Below are positions 15,543-24,426 of a stretch of DNA of 64,000 bases, piece by piece (the first letter of the stretch is position 1; each line of letters starts with the position of its first letter). Source of the DNA: Rhodanobacter sp. (GTDB lineage: Bacteria > Pseudomonadota > Gammaproteobacteria > Xanthomonadales > Rhodanobacteraceae); assembly GCA_024711345.1 (NCBI GenBank), contig JANJTA010000005.1:90700-154699 (forward strand), in the 5' to 3' direction. The notes beneath the pieces are model-generated. The model had not been told where the DNA came from and ran no database searches. It saw only the letters and a list, made by a program, of their open reading frames with translations. The translations under genes were made by a program, and so were the position numbers.

Positions 15543-17882
15543 TCAGCCAAAGGACACCTCCAGCGCCTGGTAGCCGGCGTCGCGCATCGCGCGGGCCACG
15601 CGCGCGCCGCCCTCGGGACACAGCGCGATCACCGCGCCGCCGCCGCCGCCGCCGGTCAACTTGGCGCCCAGCGCGCCGTGCTCGCGCGCCAGCTGGACCA
15701 GTTCCTCGATCTCGCGGCTGGACACCTGCAGCGCGTTCAACTGGCCCTGGCAGATGTTCATCAGCTCGCCGAGCTCGGCCAAGTCGCGGGCTTGCAGCGC
15801 GTCGAGCGCGTGCCGGGTCAGCAGGTCGATCTCGTCGAAGATGCGCTCGTAGCGCGCCGGGTGCTGCAGCCATGCCTGGCGCACGCGTGCCACCATCCTC
15901 GCGGTCAGGCTCTCGCTGCCGCTCAGGCCGATCACCAGCGGCAACGGCTGCGGCAGCGCGAGCGGACGGATCGTCGCCGGCGCGCCGCGCCGGTACAGCA
16001 GCGCCTGGCCATGGGTGGCAACCGTGTTGTCGATGCCCGAGGGCGTGCCGTGGGCGATCTTCTCGCACTCGAACGCCAGCGCGCAGACGCTGGCGTCGTC
16101 CAGGTCCAGCGCGCAGTGCCGGTCGAGCGCGCGGATCACCGCCACCGCCAGCGCCGCCGAACCGCCGAGCCCCATCGCCCGCGGCATCTCCGGCGCCACC
16201 TGGATGCGCAGGGCGCGCCGGCTCAGGCCGAGGCGTTCCAACAGCAGCGTCAGCGACTGCGCAAAGGAACCCGGGCGCGCCGGCTGCTGCAGGCGTTGCT
16301 CGATGCCCCAGCGCGGGATCAGCAGCGTAGTGCCATCGCGGGCGTCCTCCACGCGCGCGCGGATCGCCAGCGGCAGCGGCGCGGCGATCGCGTGGCGGCC
16401 GTACACCACGGCGTGCTCGCCGAGCAGGATCACCTTGCCGTGGCCGGTCGCCCATTCCGGCGTGCCGGCCCGCGGCCGGCCGTGGGCCGCGGGCCCCGGC
16501 GCCGCCTGCCCGCCCAGCTCGGCCACGATCAGTTGCGCCTTCCACAGCTTGATCTCGCCGTCGGCCAGCAGGCGTTCCACCACCTGATCGAACATCTGCG
16601 GCGTGGCGCCGGCCGCCAGCGCCACGCTGCGCGCGTGCAGGGTCATGTGGCCTTGCTGGATGCCATCGGTGACCAGCGCCCGCAAGGCGGAGAAGTTCTG
16701 CGCCAGGCCGACGGCAGCCATCATCTCGGCCAGTTCGCGAGCACCGGGCGAACCCAGCAGGCGGTGGTTGATCGCCACCATCGGGTTGGCCTGCAGCGAG
16801 CCGCCCACGGTGCCGACCTTGAGCGGCAGCTCGATGCTGCCGACCAGGTCGCCCTGCGCGTTGCGCGACCAGCGGGTCAGCGCGCGATAGCCCTGGTCGC
16901 GCGCGGCGTAGGCGTGCACCGCCGCCTCCAGCGCGCGCCAGTCGTTGCCGGTGGCCAGCGCCACCGCATCGACGCCGTTCATGACGCCCTTGTTGTGGGT
17001 CGCGGCGCGGTACGGGTCGACCAGCGCGAGGTCGTTGGCCAGGATGATGCCGTCGCGCACCTGTCCGCCGTCGTGGCCCTTGCCGGCCAGCGCATGCGCC
17101 GGGATCACCGCGCTGGCGCGCACCAGCGCGCGGTCGGTCAGGTTGGACAGGATGCGCAGGCAGGCCTTGCCGCCGGTGATCGCCTCGGCCAGCGGGGCCA
17201 CGCCCTCGCACATCGTGTTGACCAGGTTGGCGCCCATCGCGTCGCAGGTGTCGACCAGCAGGTGCAGCACCAGCATGTCGGGGCCGCCGTCCGGTGCGGC
17301 GTGGATCAGCACCTCGACGTCCGTCACGCCACCGCCGCGCGCGACCATGTTCGGGTGCAGGCTGTTGGCCAGGTTGATGATCTCCTCGCGCCGCTGCAGC
17401 AGGGCCGTGCGCGCCCTGCCCGCGTGGGCCACGCCGGTCAGCTGGACCTGGCCGATCAGCAACGGCCGGTCGCTCGCGGTGGTGAAGCCGCCGCAGCCGC
17501 GCACCAGCTTGGCGGCGGCGCTCAGCGCGGCCACGATCGACGGCTCCTCGACCACCAGCGGCACCACGTAGTCCTTGCCGTTGATCAGGAAGTTCAGGCC
17601 CAGCCCCACCGGCAACCCCATCACGCCGATGACGTTCTCGATCAGCTTGTCGGCCTGCGCCGGTTCCAGCCGCTGCGCACCGCTGGTCAGCGCGCGGTGA
17701 TCGGCCTGCGTCAGCAGTCCGCGGCTGCGCAGCAGCTGCAGTCGCTCGGTCACGCCCAGCCGATGGAAGCCGGGCAGGCGGGCAGGATGCTCGGGCGCGC
17801 TCGCCGCGCGGTCGTGCGGCATGTCGTCGGCGCAGGTGGCGGCAGGCGCGTCGGCCTGCCCGATGGCGGGTAACTGGTCCAC
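15543..17882 (-). CDS. Fusion of class II HMG-CoA reductase and mevalonate kinase
   Basis: A single 779-residue open frame joins two consecutive enzymes. Residues about 36-455 are a class II HMG-CoA reductase: VVEEPSIVAA carries the catalytic Glu, THNKGVMNG the catalytic Lys (K298), TGNDW the Asp (D314) and QGHMTLH the His (H412), spaced as in Pseudomonas mevalonii. A Gly/Ala/Pro linker follows (456-475). Residues about 476-779 are a GHMP mevalonate kinase: ATGHGKVILLGEHAVVYG, the ATP loop PRAMGLGGSAAL (567-578), HGTPSGIDNTVATHG and KLTGGGGGGA. The start is GTG with AGGAA upstream; an in-frame ATG lies 20 codons later, before the reductase domain. The protein would turn HMG-CoA into mevalonate and then 5-phosphomevalonate, probably in the biosynthetic direction given the kinase. 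Confidence 0.95.
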   Translation of the reverse strand: MDQLPAIGQADAPAATCADDMPHDRAASAPEHPARLPGFHRLGVTERLQLLRSRGLLTQADHRALTSGAQRLEPAQADKLIENVIGVMGLPVGLGLNFLINGKDYVVPLVVEEPSIVAALSAAAKLVRGCGGFTTASDRPLLIGQVQLTGVAHAGRARTALLQRREEIINLANSLHPNMVARGGGVTDVEVLIHAAPDGGPDMLVLHLLVDTCDAMGANLVNTMCEGVAPLAEAITGGKACLRILSNLTDRALVRASAVIPAHALAGKGHDGGQVRDGIILANDLALVDPYRAATHNKGVMNGVDAVALATGNDWRALEAAVHAYAARDQGYRALTRWSRNAQGDLVGSIELPLKVGTVGGSLQANPMVAINHRLLGSPGARELAEMMAAVGLAQNFSALRALVTDGIQQGHMTLHARSVALAAGATPQMFDQVVERLLADGEIKLWKAQLIVAELGGQAAPGPAAHGRPRAGTPEWATGHGKVILLGEHAVVYGRHAIAAPLPLAIRARVEDARDGTTLLIPRWGIEQRLQQPARPGSFAQSLTLLLERLGLSRRALRIQVAPEMPRAMGLGGSAALAVAVIRALDRHCALDLDDASVCALAFECEKIAHGTPSGIDNTVATHGQALLYRRGAPATIRPLALPQPLPLVIGLSGSESLTARMVARVRQAWLQHPARYERIFDEIDLLTRHALDALQARDLAELGELMNICQGQLNALQVSSREIEELVQLAREHGALGAKLTGGGGGGAVIALCPEGGARVARAMRDAGYQALEVSFG

Positions 17883-17909
17883 GGGGATGTTCCTGGCTGG
17901 GTCGTCGAA

Positions 17910-18929
17910 TCAGTGCACCTGCACGCACGCGGCGCCGGCCGGGTGCAGGTCGAGTACGGGAAAGCCGGCGGCGCCGGCGGCCTGCCGGAAGGCCTGAAGG
18001 CGCGCAGCGTCGGTGGTCAGCGCGATGCCGACATCGCCGCCGCCGGCGCCGCAGGTCTTGTAGGCCACGCCCAGGCGTGCCGCCAGCGCGGCTAGCGCAC
18101 GATGCTCGGGGCAGAAGATGTCCAGGCCGCTGGCGGCGGCCAATCGCTCCAGCGCCAGCGCGTAGGCCGCCACCGCCTCGAGCAGTGCGGCCGCGCCGGT
18201 GGCGTCCGCGGCCGCCGTGGCGCAGTCGCCGAGCTCGCGCATCGCGGCGGCATGGCGCGCCGGTGCCTGCGCGCGCCATGCCGCCAGCCGCTGCAGAAAG
18301 AAGCTGGTCGAGGCCGGGCGGCCGGACCACACGCAGCACCACTGCAGCTCCTGCGGCCAGGTCGCTGGCGCGATCCGCGGTTGCCCGTCGTGCAGCCGGT
18401 AGACCAGCAGGCCGCCGTGCAGGCTGGCGGCGACGTCCAGTCCGCTGCCGTGGCCGTCCTGCGCGCGGCGGTGCGCGGCGCGCAGCGTGTCGAGGGATGG
18501 CGCGCCGCGCCGGCCCAGCGCACGGATTGCGCTGGCCAGCGCCACCGTCAGCGCCGCGCTGGAGCCCAGGCCCAGCTTGCGTCGGCGGTCACCGTCGGCG
18601 TGGAATGCGCGGGTGTCGAGGCTGGCGCGGAACGGCGGCGGCCGGTCCTCCGCGCCCAGCGTTTCCAGAATCGCACTGACCAGTCCCAACGACTCGGTGG
18701 CCGTCGCCTCCAGTGCGGGCCAGCGCATCCGTCCACTCGCATCCAGCCGGCCGTGCGCGGCATGAATGCCGAGCCCGGGCGCGCTGATCTCGTAGTCGCC
18801 GCCGTCGCTGTCTTCCAGCGCCACGCGTGCCTGGCGGTCGATCGCCAGCACCAGTGCGGGGGCACCCTCCAGCACCGCGTACTCGCCCGCGATCACCAGC
18901 TTGCCCGGCGCCGTTGCCAGCACGCGCAT
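17910..18929 (-). CDS. Phosphomevalonate kinase (GHMP type)
   Basis: The enzyme is predicted to phosphorylate 5-phosphomevalonate to 5-diphosphomevalonate. The 339-residue protein starts with the PMK signature APGKLVIAGEYAVLEG, has the GHMP ATP loop KLGLGSSAALTVAL, the segment QDGHGSGLDVAASLHGG and a C-terminal glycine loop CGAGGGDVGIAL. The ATG overlaps the stop of the upstream decarboxylase gene by one base (TGATG), which suggests coupled translation. I chose the ATG at 18929 because the signature begins a few residues later. Confidence 0.93.
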   Translation of the reverse strand: MRVLATAPGKLVIAGEYAVLEGAPALVLAIDRQARVALEDSDGGDYEISAPGLGIHAAHGRLDASGRMRWPALEATATESLGLVSAILETLGAEDRPPPFRASLDTRAFHADGDRRRKLGLGSSAALTVALASAIRALGRRGAPSLDTLRAAHRRAQDGHGSGLDVAASLHGGLLVYRLHDGQPRIAPATWPQELQWCCVWSGRPASTSFFLQRLAAWRAQAPARHAAAMRELGDCATAAADATGAAALLEAVAAYALALERLAAASGLDIFCPEHRALAALAARLGVAYKTCGAGGGDVGIALTTDAARLQAFRQAAGAAGFPVLDLHPAGAACVQVH

Positions 18930-19921
18930 CAGGGCGTCTCGCCGTCGTCGAGCAGCCGCGCGCCTTCGCCCAGACGGCTGCTCAGCACCTGTTCGACGCC
19001 AGGCAGCGCGGCCAGTGCCGCGGCCACCCGGGGCGCCGCCTCCGGCGTGCAGACGGCCTTCACCTGGGGGCCGGCATCGACAGTGAAGAAGACCGGCTCG
19101 CCGGCGTCCTCGCGCAAGGCGCGGATGCGCTGCATGCAGTCGACGGTGGCGCCGTTCCAGTACAGCAGCGGCGGCCGGCTGGACTGCATCACCGCATGCA
19201 TCTTCAGGCAGCTGTGTTCGCTCAGCTCGGCCAGCGCGGCAAAGTCGCGCGCCTGCACCGCGCGACGCGCGGCCGCCAGATCCGTCGCCGCGCTGTGCGT
19301 CCACGCCGGGTAGAACGGCGAGGTGCGGCGGCTGCGCTCCATGCCGACGCCCGAGCCGACGCGCTTGCGCCGGTGCGAGGTCACCGCGATGACCACCGCC
19401 AGCGGCCAGGCGGCGGCGTCCAGCAGCGGTTGCGCGATCGCATCCGTGCCGTCGTCGCGCTCGCCGGCGTCCAGGCCGACGAAGCCGCCGAACAGCGAGC
19501 GCGCCGCCGAACCCGAACCCCGGCGGGCCAGCATCGACAGGGTCCGGCGGTCCAGCCCGAGACCGAGCGCGGCATCGGCCGCCACCACCAGCGCCGCGAA
19601 GCCGGAGGCCGAGGAAGCCAGCCCCGCCGCGGTGGGGAAATGGTTGCGCGTGTCGATCCGCGCGCGCCGCGCGGTGCCGGCGCGCTGCCGCAGCAGGTCC
19701 AGGCAGGCGCTCACCCGGGCCAGCGCCGCCGGATCCTCCGCGCCGTTCAGGCGCAGCTCGTCATGCCGCAGCGACGCGTCGAACTCGACCCGGGTGCGCG
19801 TCCACGGCGCATCGAGGGTGATCGACAGGGAGCCGGTGGCCGGCAGGTTCAGGGTCGCGTCGCGTTTGCCCCAGTATTTGACCAGGGCAATGTTCGGCTG
19901 GGCTTGCGCGATGGCGGCCAT
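18929..19921 (-). CDS. mvaD: Diphosphomevalonate decarboxylase
   Basis: The enzyme is predicted to decarboxylate 5-diphosphomevalonate to IPP with ATP. The 330-residue protein begins MAAIAQAQPNIALVKYWGK, the diagnostic start, and carries SLSITL, the GHMP loop TAAGLASSASGFAAL, SGSAARSLFGGFV and the catalytic-Asp segment FFTVDAGPQVK. All these match true diphosphomevalonate decarboxylases, not the archaeal phosphomevalonate or Thermoplasma mevalonate-3-kinase relatives. It is the first gene of the operon. A perfect 16-bp palindrome lies 76 bp upstream. Confidence 0.94.
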   Translation of the reverse strand: MAAIAQAQPNIALVKYWGKRDATLNLPATGSLSITLDAPWTRTRVEFDASLRHDELRLNGAEDPAALARVSACLDLLRQRAGTARRARIDTRNHFPTAAGLASSASGFAALVVAADAALGLGLDRRTLSMLARRGSGSAARSLFGGFVGLDAGERDDGTDAIAQPLLDAAAWPLAVVIAVTSHRRKRVGSGVGMERSRRTSPFYPAWTHSAATDLAAARRAVQARDFAALAELSEHSCLKMHAVMQSSRPPLLYWNGATVDCMQRIRALREDAGEPVFFTVDAGPQVKAVCTPEAAPRVAAALAALPGVEQVLSSRLGEGARLLDDGETP

Positions 19922-19997
19922 CGGGGTTCCGGTGCGGGAGTGGCCGCGCCGCCGGCGCCGGCCTCCGGGCATTGTGCCGGCGGCGGCTCCTGCGTGA

Positions 19998-20013
19998 CCT
20001 GATGTACATCAGG
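19998..20013. promoter_or_regulatory. Perfect 16-bp palindrome upstream of the mevalonate operon
   Basis: CCTGATGTACATCAGG is perfectly self-complementary. It lies between the stop of the upstream acetyltransferase gene and mvaD, 76 bp before the mvaD start, in the only sizeable gap upstream of the operon. It has no T run, so it reads as a dimeric-regulator operator and not as a terminator. The regulator is unknown. Confidence 0.5.
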
Positions 20014-20044
20014 CCGTGCCGGGCGACGCGCCTCTGCGCGTGGA

Positions 20045-20548
20045 TCAGTCGAGCGACCGCGCGTAGCGCCAGGCATCGGCGCCGTCTTCGTAGTAGTGCG
20101 CGTAGCGGCCGGCGCGGCGGAAACCGTGGCGTTCGTACAGCCGGATCGCGGCGTCGTTGTCGGTACGCACCTCCAGCTTCAGCGCGCGGCAGCCGCGGCG
20201 GCGCACGGCGGCGTCGGCGGCGACCAGCAGTGCGGAGCCGACGCCCTGGCCGCGCGCTTCCGGCGCGGTGGCCAGCGAGTACAGACGGGCCAGCGCGCTG
20301 CCCTTGCGGAAGAACAGCACGGCGCTGCCGAGCAGCCGGTGGTGATTGGCGCCGGCCACCAGCACCAGCGCGGAGTCGCTGTCCAGGTGGCGGCGGTACT
20401 GCGCGCGGCTCAGCCGGTCGCCGTCGAAGCTGCGCAGCTCCAGTGCGACCAGTGCGTCGAGGTCGCTCGCCAGGGCGCGCCGCACGCGCACGCCGGCGGC
20501 AGGCGCGTCGGGGCGTGGCGGCGGAGATGGTGATGGCGGGGTCGGCAC
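20045..20548 (-). CDS. GNAT-family N-acetyltransferase
   Basis: The 167-residue protein has a Pro-rich N-terminus and then a GNAT fold starting at VRVRRALASDLDALVALE. The acetyl-CoA loop reads EARGQGVGSALLVAA, followed by LEVRTDNDAAIRLYERHGF, which is typical of RimI-like enzymes. The start is GTG at 20548. It is divergent from the ATP-grasp gene across 163 bp. GNAT proteins are often encoded beside this ATP-grasp type, so the pair may work on a shared peptide or amine substrate; this is inference. Confidence 0.88.
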   Translation of the reverse strand: MPTPPSPSPPPRPDAPAAGVRVRRALASDLDALVALELRSFDGDRLSRAQYRRHLDSDSALVLVAGANHHRLLGSAVLFFRKGSALARLYSLATAPEARGQGVGSALLVAADAAVRRRGCRALKLEVRTDNDAAIRLYERHGFRRAGRYAHYYEDGADAWRYARSLD

Positions 20549-20711
20549 GCGCGGACTGTAGCAGCCGCCGGCGGCGACGCCCGGCCGCGGTTTACCCGCG
20601 CTTCAGCGCTGCCCTTGTGCCTGGCCGGCGCGGTGCGCAAACTGCGCGCTTTGCAAGAGCCGTCACGCTAGCGCGCGGCGCCCGCCATCGCCGTATCGCC
20701 CGAGTGGTGCC

Positions 20712-22196
20712 ATGACCCGTCTGGTCGTCGTTGTCGAAAAAGCCTCGGACTGGAGTTCGTACTACCCGTCCGTCGACGTGATGAGTGCGATGGACTACCT
20801 GCGCACGCCGGTCGGCGGCGACGACGAGCGCACCCACGTGATCAACCTGTGCCGCAGCTACAAGTACCTGGGCACCGGCTACTACGTCTCGCTGCTGGCC
20901 GAGGCGCGCGGGCACAAGGTGATGCCGTCGGTGCGCACGGTGAATGACCTGCGCCGGCGCTCGCTGTACGGCCTGGACATCGACGACCTCAACGCCAAGC
21001 TCACCCACTTCCTGCCGGCCGGCGGGCGCGACACCACCGACTTCGGCACCCTGGTCTACTTCGGCGAGACCGCCTACCCGGCGCTGCAGGACCTGGCCCG
21101 GCAGGTGTTCGAGATGTTCCCCTGCCCGCTGCTGCGCATCGAGTTCGAGCGCGACCGCGTGTGGCAGGTCAGCTCGATCAAGCCGGTCGGCCTGCACACC
21201 CTGGTCGACACCCAGGAGGATGCCTTCGCCGAAGAGCTCGACCGCTTCTCGCGCAAGTTGTGGCGCAAGCCGCGCGCGCGGCGCCAGTACCGCTACGACC
21301 TGGCGATGCTGGTCGACCCGAAGGAACAGATGCCGCCGTCGAACCGGAAGGCGCTGAAGTCGTTCATCGCGGCGGGCCGCGAGCTCGGCATCGAGGTCGA
21401 CCCGATCGGCAAGAACGACTACCAGCGGCTGGCCGAGTACGACGGCCTGTTCATCCGCGAGACCACCGCGTCCGACAACCACACCTACCGCTTCGCCCAC
21501 CGCGCCGAGAAGGAAGGCATGGTGGTGATCGACGACCCCAGCTCGATCCTGCGCTGCACCAACAAGATCTACCTCAACGACCTGATGGTCTCGCGCAAGC
21601 TCGCTGTCCCTCGTACGGAGATCCTCTACCGCGACGACAGCAAGGGCATCAAGGAAGTGGTGGCCCGGCTCGGCTTCCCGCTGGTGCTGAAGATCCCGGA
21701 CGGCTCGTTCTCGCGTGGCGTGGTCAAGGTCGAGGACGAGGCGGCGCTGGCGCATGCGGCCAGCGGCCTGTTCCAGCACAGCGCGCTGCTGCTGGCGCAG
21801 GAATACGTCTACACCGAGTTCGACTGGCGCATCGGCGTGCTCAACCGCGAACCGATCTACGCCTGCAAGTACTACATGTCGCGCGGCCACTGGCAGATCT
21901 ACAACCACGGCGCCAAGGGCACGGCGAAATCCGGCGGCTTCGAGACCATCGCGCTGAAGGAGGCGCCGGCGGCGGTGGTCAAGCTGGCGCTGAAGGCGAC
22001 CCAGCCGATCGGCGACGGCCTCTACGGCGTGGACCTGAAGCAGGTCGGCAACCGGCCGGTGGTGATCGAGGTGAACGACAACCCGTCGATCGACGCCGGC
22101 GTCGAGGATGCCTACCTCGGCGAGGAGCTGTACCTGCGCGTGATGCGGGAGTTCCTGCGCCGGATGGAGCGCAAGCGCCAGGGCGCTCCGCACTGA
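20712..22196 (+). CDS. RimK-like ATP-grasp ligase with N-terminal RLAN domain
   Basis: The 494-residue protein has an N-terminal RLAN-type domain (about 1-190, with CRSYKYLGTGYYVSLLAEARG) and a C-terminal ATP-grasp domain (about 200-485) with KIYLNDLMVSRKL, FPLVLKIPDGSFSRGV and the metal-binding end VVIEVNDNPSIDAG. ATP-grasp enzymes of this type form amide bonds between a carboxylate and an amine, as in RimK, which adds glutamate to ribosomal protein S6. The substrate here is not known. It is divergent from a GNAT gene. Confidence 0.9.
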   Translation: MTRLVVVVEKASDWSSYYPSVDVMSAMDYLRTPVGGDDERTHVINLCRSYKYLGTGYYVSLLAEARGHKVMPSVRTVNDLRRRSLYGLDIDDLNAKLTHFLPAGGRDTTDFGTLVYFGETAYPALQDLARQVFEMFPCPLLRIEFERDRVWQVSSIKPVGLHTLVDTQEDAFAEELDRFSRKLWRKPRARRQYRYDLAMLVDPKEQMPPSNRKALKSFIAAGRELGIEVDPIGKNDYQRLAEYDGLFIRETTASDNHTYRFAHRAEKEGMVVIDDPSSILRCTNKIYLNDLMVSRKLAVPRTEILYRDDSKGIKEVVARLGFPLVLKIPDGSFSRGVVKVEDEAALAHAASGLFQHSALLLAQEYVYTEFDWRIGVLNREPIYACKYYMSRGHWQIYNHGAKGTAKSGGFETIALKEAPAAVVKLALKATQPIGDGLYGVDLKQVGNRPVVIEVNDNPSIDAGVEDAYLGEELYLRVMREFLRRMERKRQGAPH

Positions 22197-22292
22197 GCGG
22201 CTGCGCCCGCCCGGCCATCCAGGTTCGCGCGGGAGAAGGTTCGCGCAGCCGTCGTCTGCGCTTTCGCGGCGGTGACGAACAGAAATCGAAAC

Positions 22293-22550
22293 TCAGTGCC
22301 AGATCGCCGCGTGCAGCGTGCGCCGCCGCGGCCGGCACAGCGCCAGCAGCTGGCGCGGCAGCGCAGGCTCCAGCGCCAGCAGCACGACCAGCGGCGCGCC
22401 AAGCAGCCAGAACGCCGGCGTCCAGCCAAGCGACTCGGTGTACGCCGGCACCAGCGTACTCAGCAGCAGCCCGCCGCCGGCGAGCAGCCACAGCAGGGCG
22501 GCGCCGAGCAGGCGCTGGTGGCGGGCGGAAGGCAGGGCGGGCGCATGCAT
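22293..22550 (-). CDS. Small two-helix membrane protein
   Basis: The 85-residue protein has two hydrophobic segments (about residues 14-33 and 46-63) joined by a short loop LVPAYTESLGWTP, and a basic C-terminus. I do not recognise a family. It lies upstream of aroE in divergent orientation with 117 bp between, so the two may share a promoter region. A gene this short is less certain, but the hydrophobic pattern and codon use support it. Confidence 0.65.
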   Translation of the reverse strand: MHAPALPSARHQRLLGAALLWLLAGGGLLLSTLVPAYTESLGWTPAFWLLGAPLVVLLALEPALPRQLLALCRPRRRTLHAAIWH

Positions 22551-22667
22551 GGCGGTGCTCTCGTCGGGAGGAATGGGCGCAGGCTGGCGCGCCCCCATCT
22601 CACCGGTTGCGACCTGCCCCGCCATGGCCCACGTAGAATGGAACGCAGCCACCTGCGAGAAGTCCTC

Positions 22668-23498
22668 ATGCCAGCCACCCAGTACGCCGTGTTCGGCCAT
22701 CCGATCGGTCACTCGCTGTCGCCGCCGATCCACCGGGCGTTCGCACAACAGTTCGGCATCGAGCTTGCGTACCAGGCGATCGACGTGGCGCCGGCCGGAT
22801 TTGCCGCGGCAGTGCGGCGCTTCTTCGCCGACGGCGGCCGCGGCGCCAACGTCACCCTGCCGCACAAGGCCGCCGCCTTCGCGCTGGCGGACGAGCGCAG
22901 TGCGGCCGCCACCCGCGCCGGCAGCGCCAACGTGCTGACCGCGCTGGCCGGCGGCCGGCTGGCCGCGCACAACACCGACGGCGATGGCCTGGTGCGCGAC
23001 CTCACCGAGCGCCACGAGGCGGACCTGCGCGGCCACACCGCGCTGCTGCTGGGGGCCGGCGGCGCCGCGCACGGGGTGGCATGGAGCCTGCTGGACGCCG
23101 GGGTGGCCACGCTGACCATCGTCAACCGCTCGCCGGAGGCAGCCGACGTGCTGGCCGACGCGATCGGCGATCCGGCGCGGGCGCACACGCGCTACTGGGA
23201 AGACCTGGCCAGCATCGGCAGCTACGACCTGATCATCAATGCCACCTCGGCCGGCGTGCTGGGCGTGGCGCTGCAGCTGCCGTTCTCGCTGATCGGCGCG
23301 CGCGCGCTGTGCTACGACCTGTCCTACGGCGCGGCCGCCGCCAGCTTCCTGACCTGGGCGAAAACCGCCGGCGCGTGGCGTGCCTTCGACGGCCTCGGCA
23401 TGCTGGTGGAAACCGCCGCCGACGCGTTCGAGCTGTGGCATGGCCAGCGCCCGGATACCGAGCCGGTGTACCAGTCGCTGCGCCAGCAGGGCGCATGA
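22668..23498 (+). CDS. aroE: Shikimate dehydrogenase
   Basis: AroE reduces 3-dehydroshikimate to shikimate with NADPH in aromatic amino-acid synthesis. The 276-residue protein has the substrate segment [12 protein letters not shown], the catalytic NVTLPHK (K67) and NTDGDG (D104) and the nucleotide-binding [10 protein letters not shown] chose the ATG at 22668 because the family starts just before [11 protein letters not shown]. Its last four bases overlap the start of the next gene (ATGA). Confidence 0.97.
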   Translation: MPATQYAVFGHPIGHSLSPPIHRAFAQQFGIELAYQAIDVAPAGFAAAVRRFFADGGRGANVTLPHKAAAFALADERSAAATRAGSANVLTALAGGRLAAHNTDGDGLVRDLTERHEADLRGHTALLLGAGGAAHGVAWSLLDAGVATLTIVNRSPEAADVLADAIGDPARAHTRYWEDLASIGSYDLIINATSAGVLGVALQLPFSLIGARALCYDLSYGAAAASFLTWAKTAGAWRAFDGLGMLVETAADAFELWHGQRPDTEPVYQSLRQQGA

Positions 23499-23761
23499 AC
23501 GCGCTTGCGTGTCGCGCCGGCTGCGGCGCCTGCTGCATCGCCCCGTCGATCAGCTCGCCGATTCCGGGCATGCCCGATGGCAAGCCGGCCGGCGTGCGCT
23601 GCGTGCAGCTCACCGACGACCACCGCTGCGCGATCTTCGGCCGCCCCGAGCGGCCCGCGGTTTGCCGCCGCCTGGGTGCCGAGCCGGCGATGTGCGGCAC
23701 GGATCGCGCCCATGCGCTGGCCTGGTTGGCGCGGCTGGAAGCGGCTACCGCCGCGCGCTGA
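23495..23761 (+). CDS. YkgJ-family cysteine cluster protein
   Basis: The 88-residue protein has the N-terminal pattern C-x3-C-x2-CC (C6, C10, C13, C14) and further cysteines in RCVQL, RCAIF, AVCRRL and MCGTD. This is the YkgJ family, predicted to bind zinc or an iron-sulfur centre; its role is not known. It overlaps the end of aroE by four bases and is likely translated with it. Confidence 0.88.
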   Translation: MNALACRAGCGACCIAPSISSPIPGMPDGKPAGVRCVQLTDDHRCAIFGRPERPAVCRRLGAEPAMCGTDRAHALAWLARLEAATAAR

Positions 23762-23873
23762 GACGGTGCCGCCACGCCGCTGCAACATGGCCCGGCGATG
23801 ATGGCGCCGTCCGCCGGGAGCGTGTCGATGACGCGGACTCCCGCGTGCGGGATCGGTTTGCGCAGCAGGTGTC

Positions 23874-24419
23874 ATGCCCCGTTTTCTTCCCGTCGTATCG
23901 CCCCGCTACGCGCTCACGCTGGTCGGTCTGCTGCTGCTGACCGGTGGCGTTTTCCTCCGGTACTCCCGGGCGCCGACGAACGCCGCGTTGAACGTGGCCG
24001 CACCCGCCGCGGCGGCTGCCGCCGACGCGCCGGGCGACGAGGCGCAGAGCGGCAGCGCCATCCTGCTCGGCCTGGCCCGCGACGCCATGCATGACGGACG
24101 TCTGATCGCACCGGCCGGCAGCAACGCGTTCGAGTTCTACCTGAGCGTGCTGCAGCTGGAACCGGGCAACCGCACCGCCGACGAGGCCCTGCGCGAATCG
24201 TTCCCGCGCGCGGCGGAGGAGGTCGAGCGCACCATCAACCAGAACGGCCTGGACGAGGCGCGCCGCGAGATCGACCTGCTGCGCGAGTTCGACCGCGACA
24301 ACTTCACCCTGGCCCTGCTCGGCGGCAAGCTCTCCGCCGCGCGCAACCTCGAGCGGCGGCAGCATGAGGCCGAGGCCGCGCGCATCCGCCAGGCGAACGC
24401 GGCGCGCGGCGCGCCGTGA
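23874..24419 (+). CDS. Membrane-anchored periplasmic protein, TPR-like, unknown function
   Basis: The 181-residue protein has an N-terminal membrane anchor (about residues 11-28), an Ala-rich linker, and a helical domain with AMHDGRLIAPAGSNAFEFYL and LQLEPGNRTADEAL. These segments resemble those I associate with TPR-like parts of Xanthomonadales TonB-type transducers and related proteins. There is no TonB C-terminal domain. The end is charged and helical (RRQHEAEAARIRQ). Function unknown. Confidence 0.72.
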   Translation: MPRFLPVVSPRYALTLVGLLLLTGGVFLRYSRAPTNAALNVAAPAAAAAADAPGDEAQSGSAILLGLARDAMHDGRLIAPAGSNAFEFYLSVLQLEPGNRTADEALRESFPRAAEEVERTINQNGLDEARREIDLLREFDRDNFTLALLGGKLSAARNLERRQHEAEAARIRQANAARGAP

Positions 24420-24426
24420 CCACCGC

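Noticed and set aside
15523..15550. TTG start nine codons upstream for the IPP isomerase
   Set aside because: It would overlap the upstream gene; the ATG at 15523 gives the normal enzyme length.
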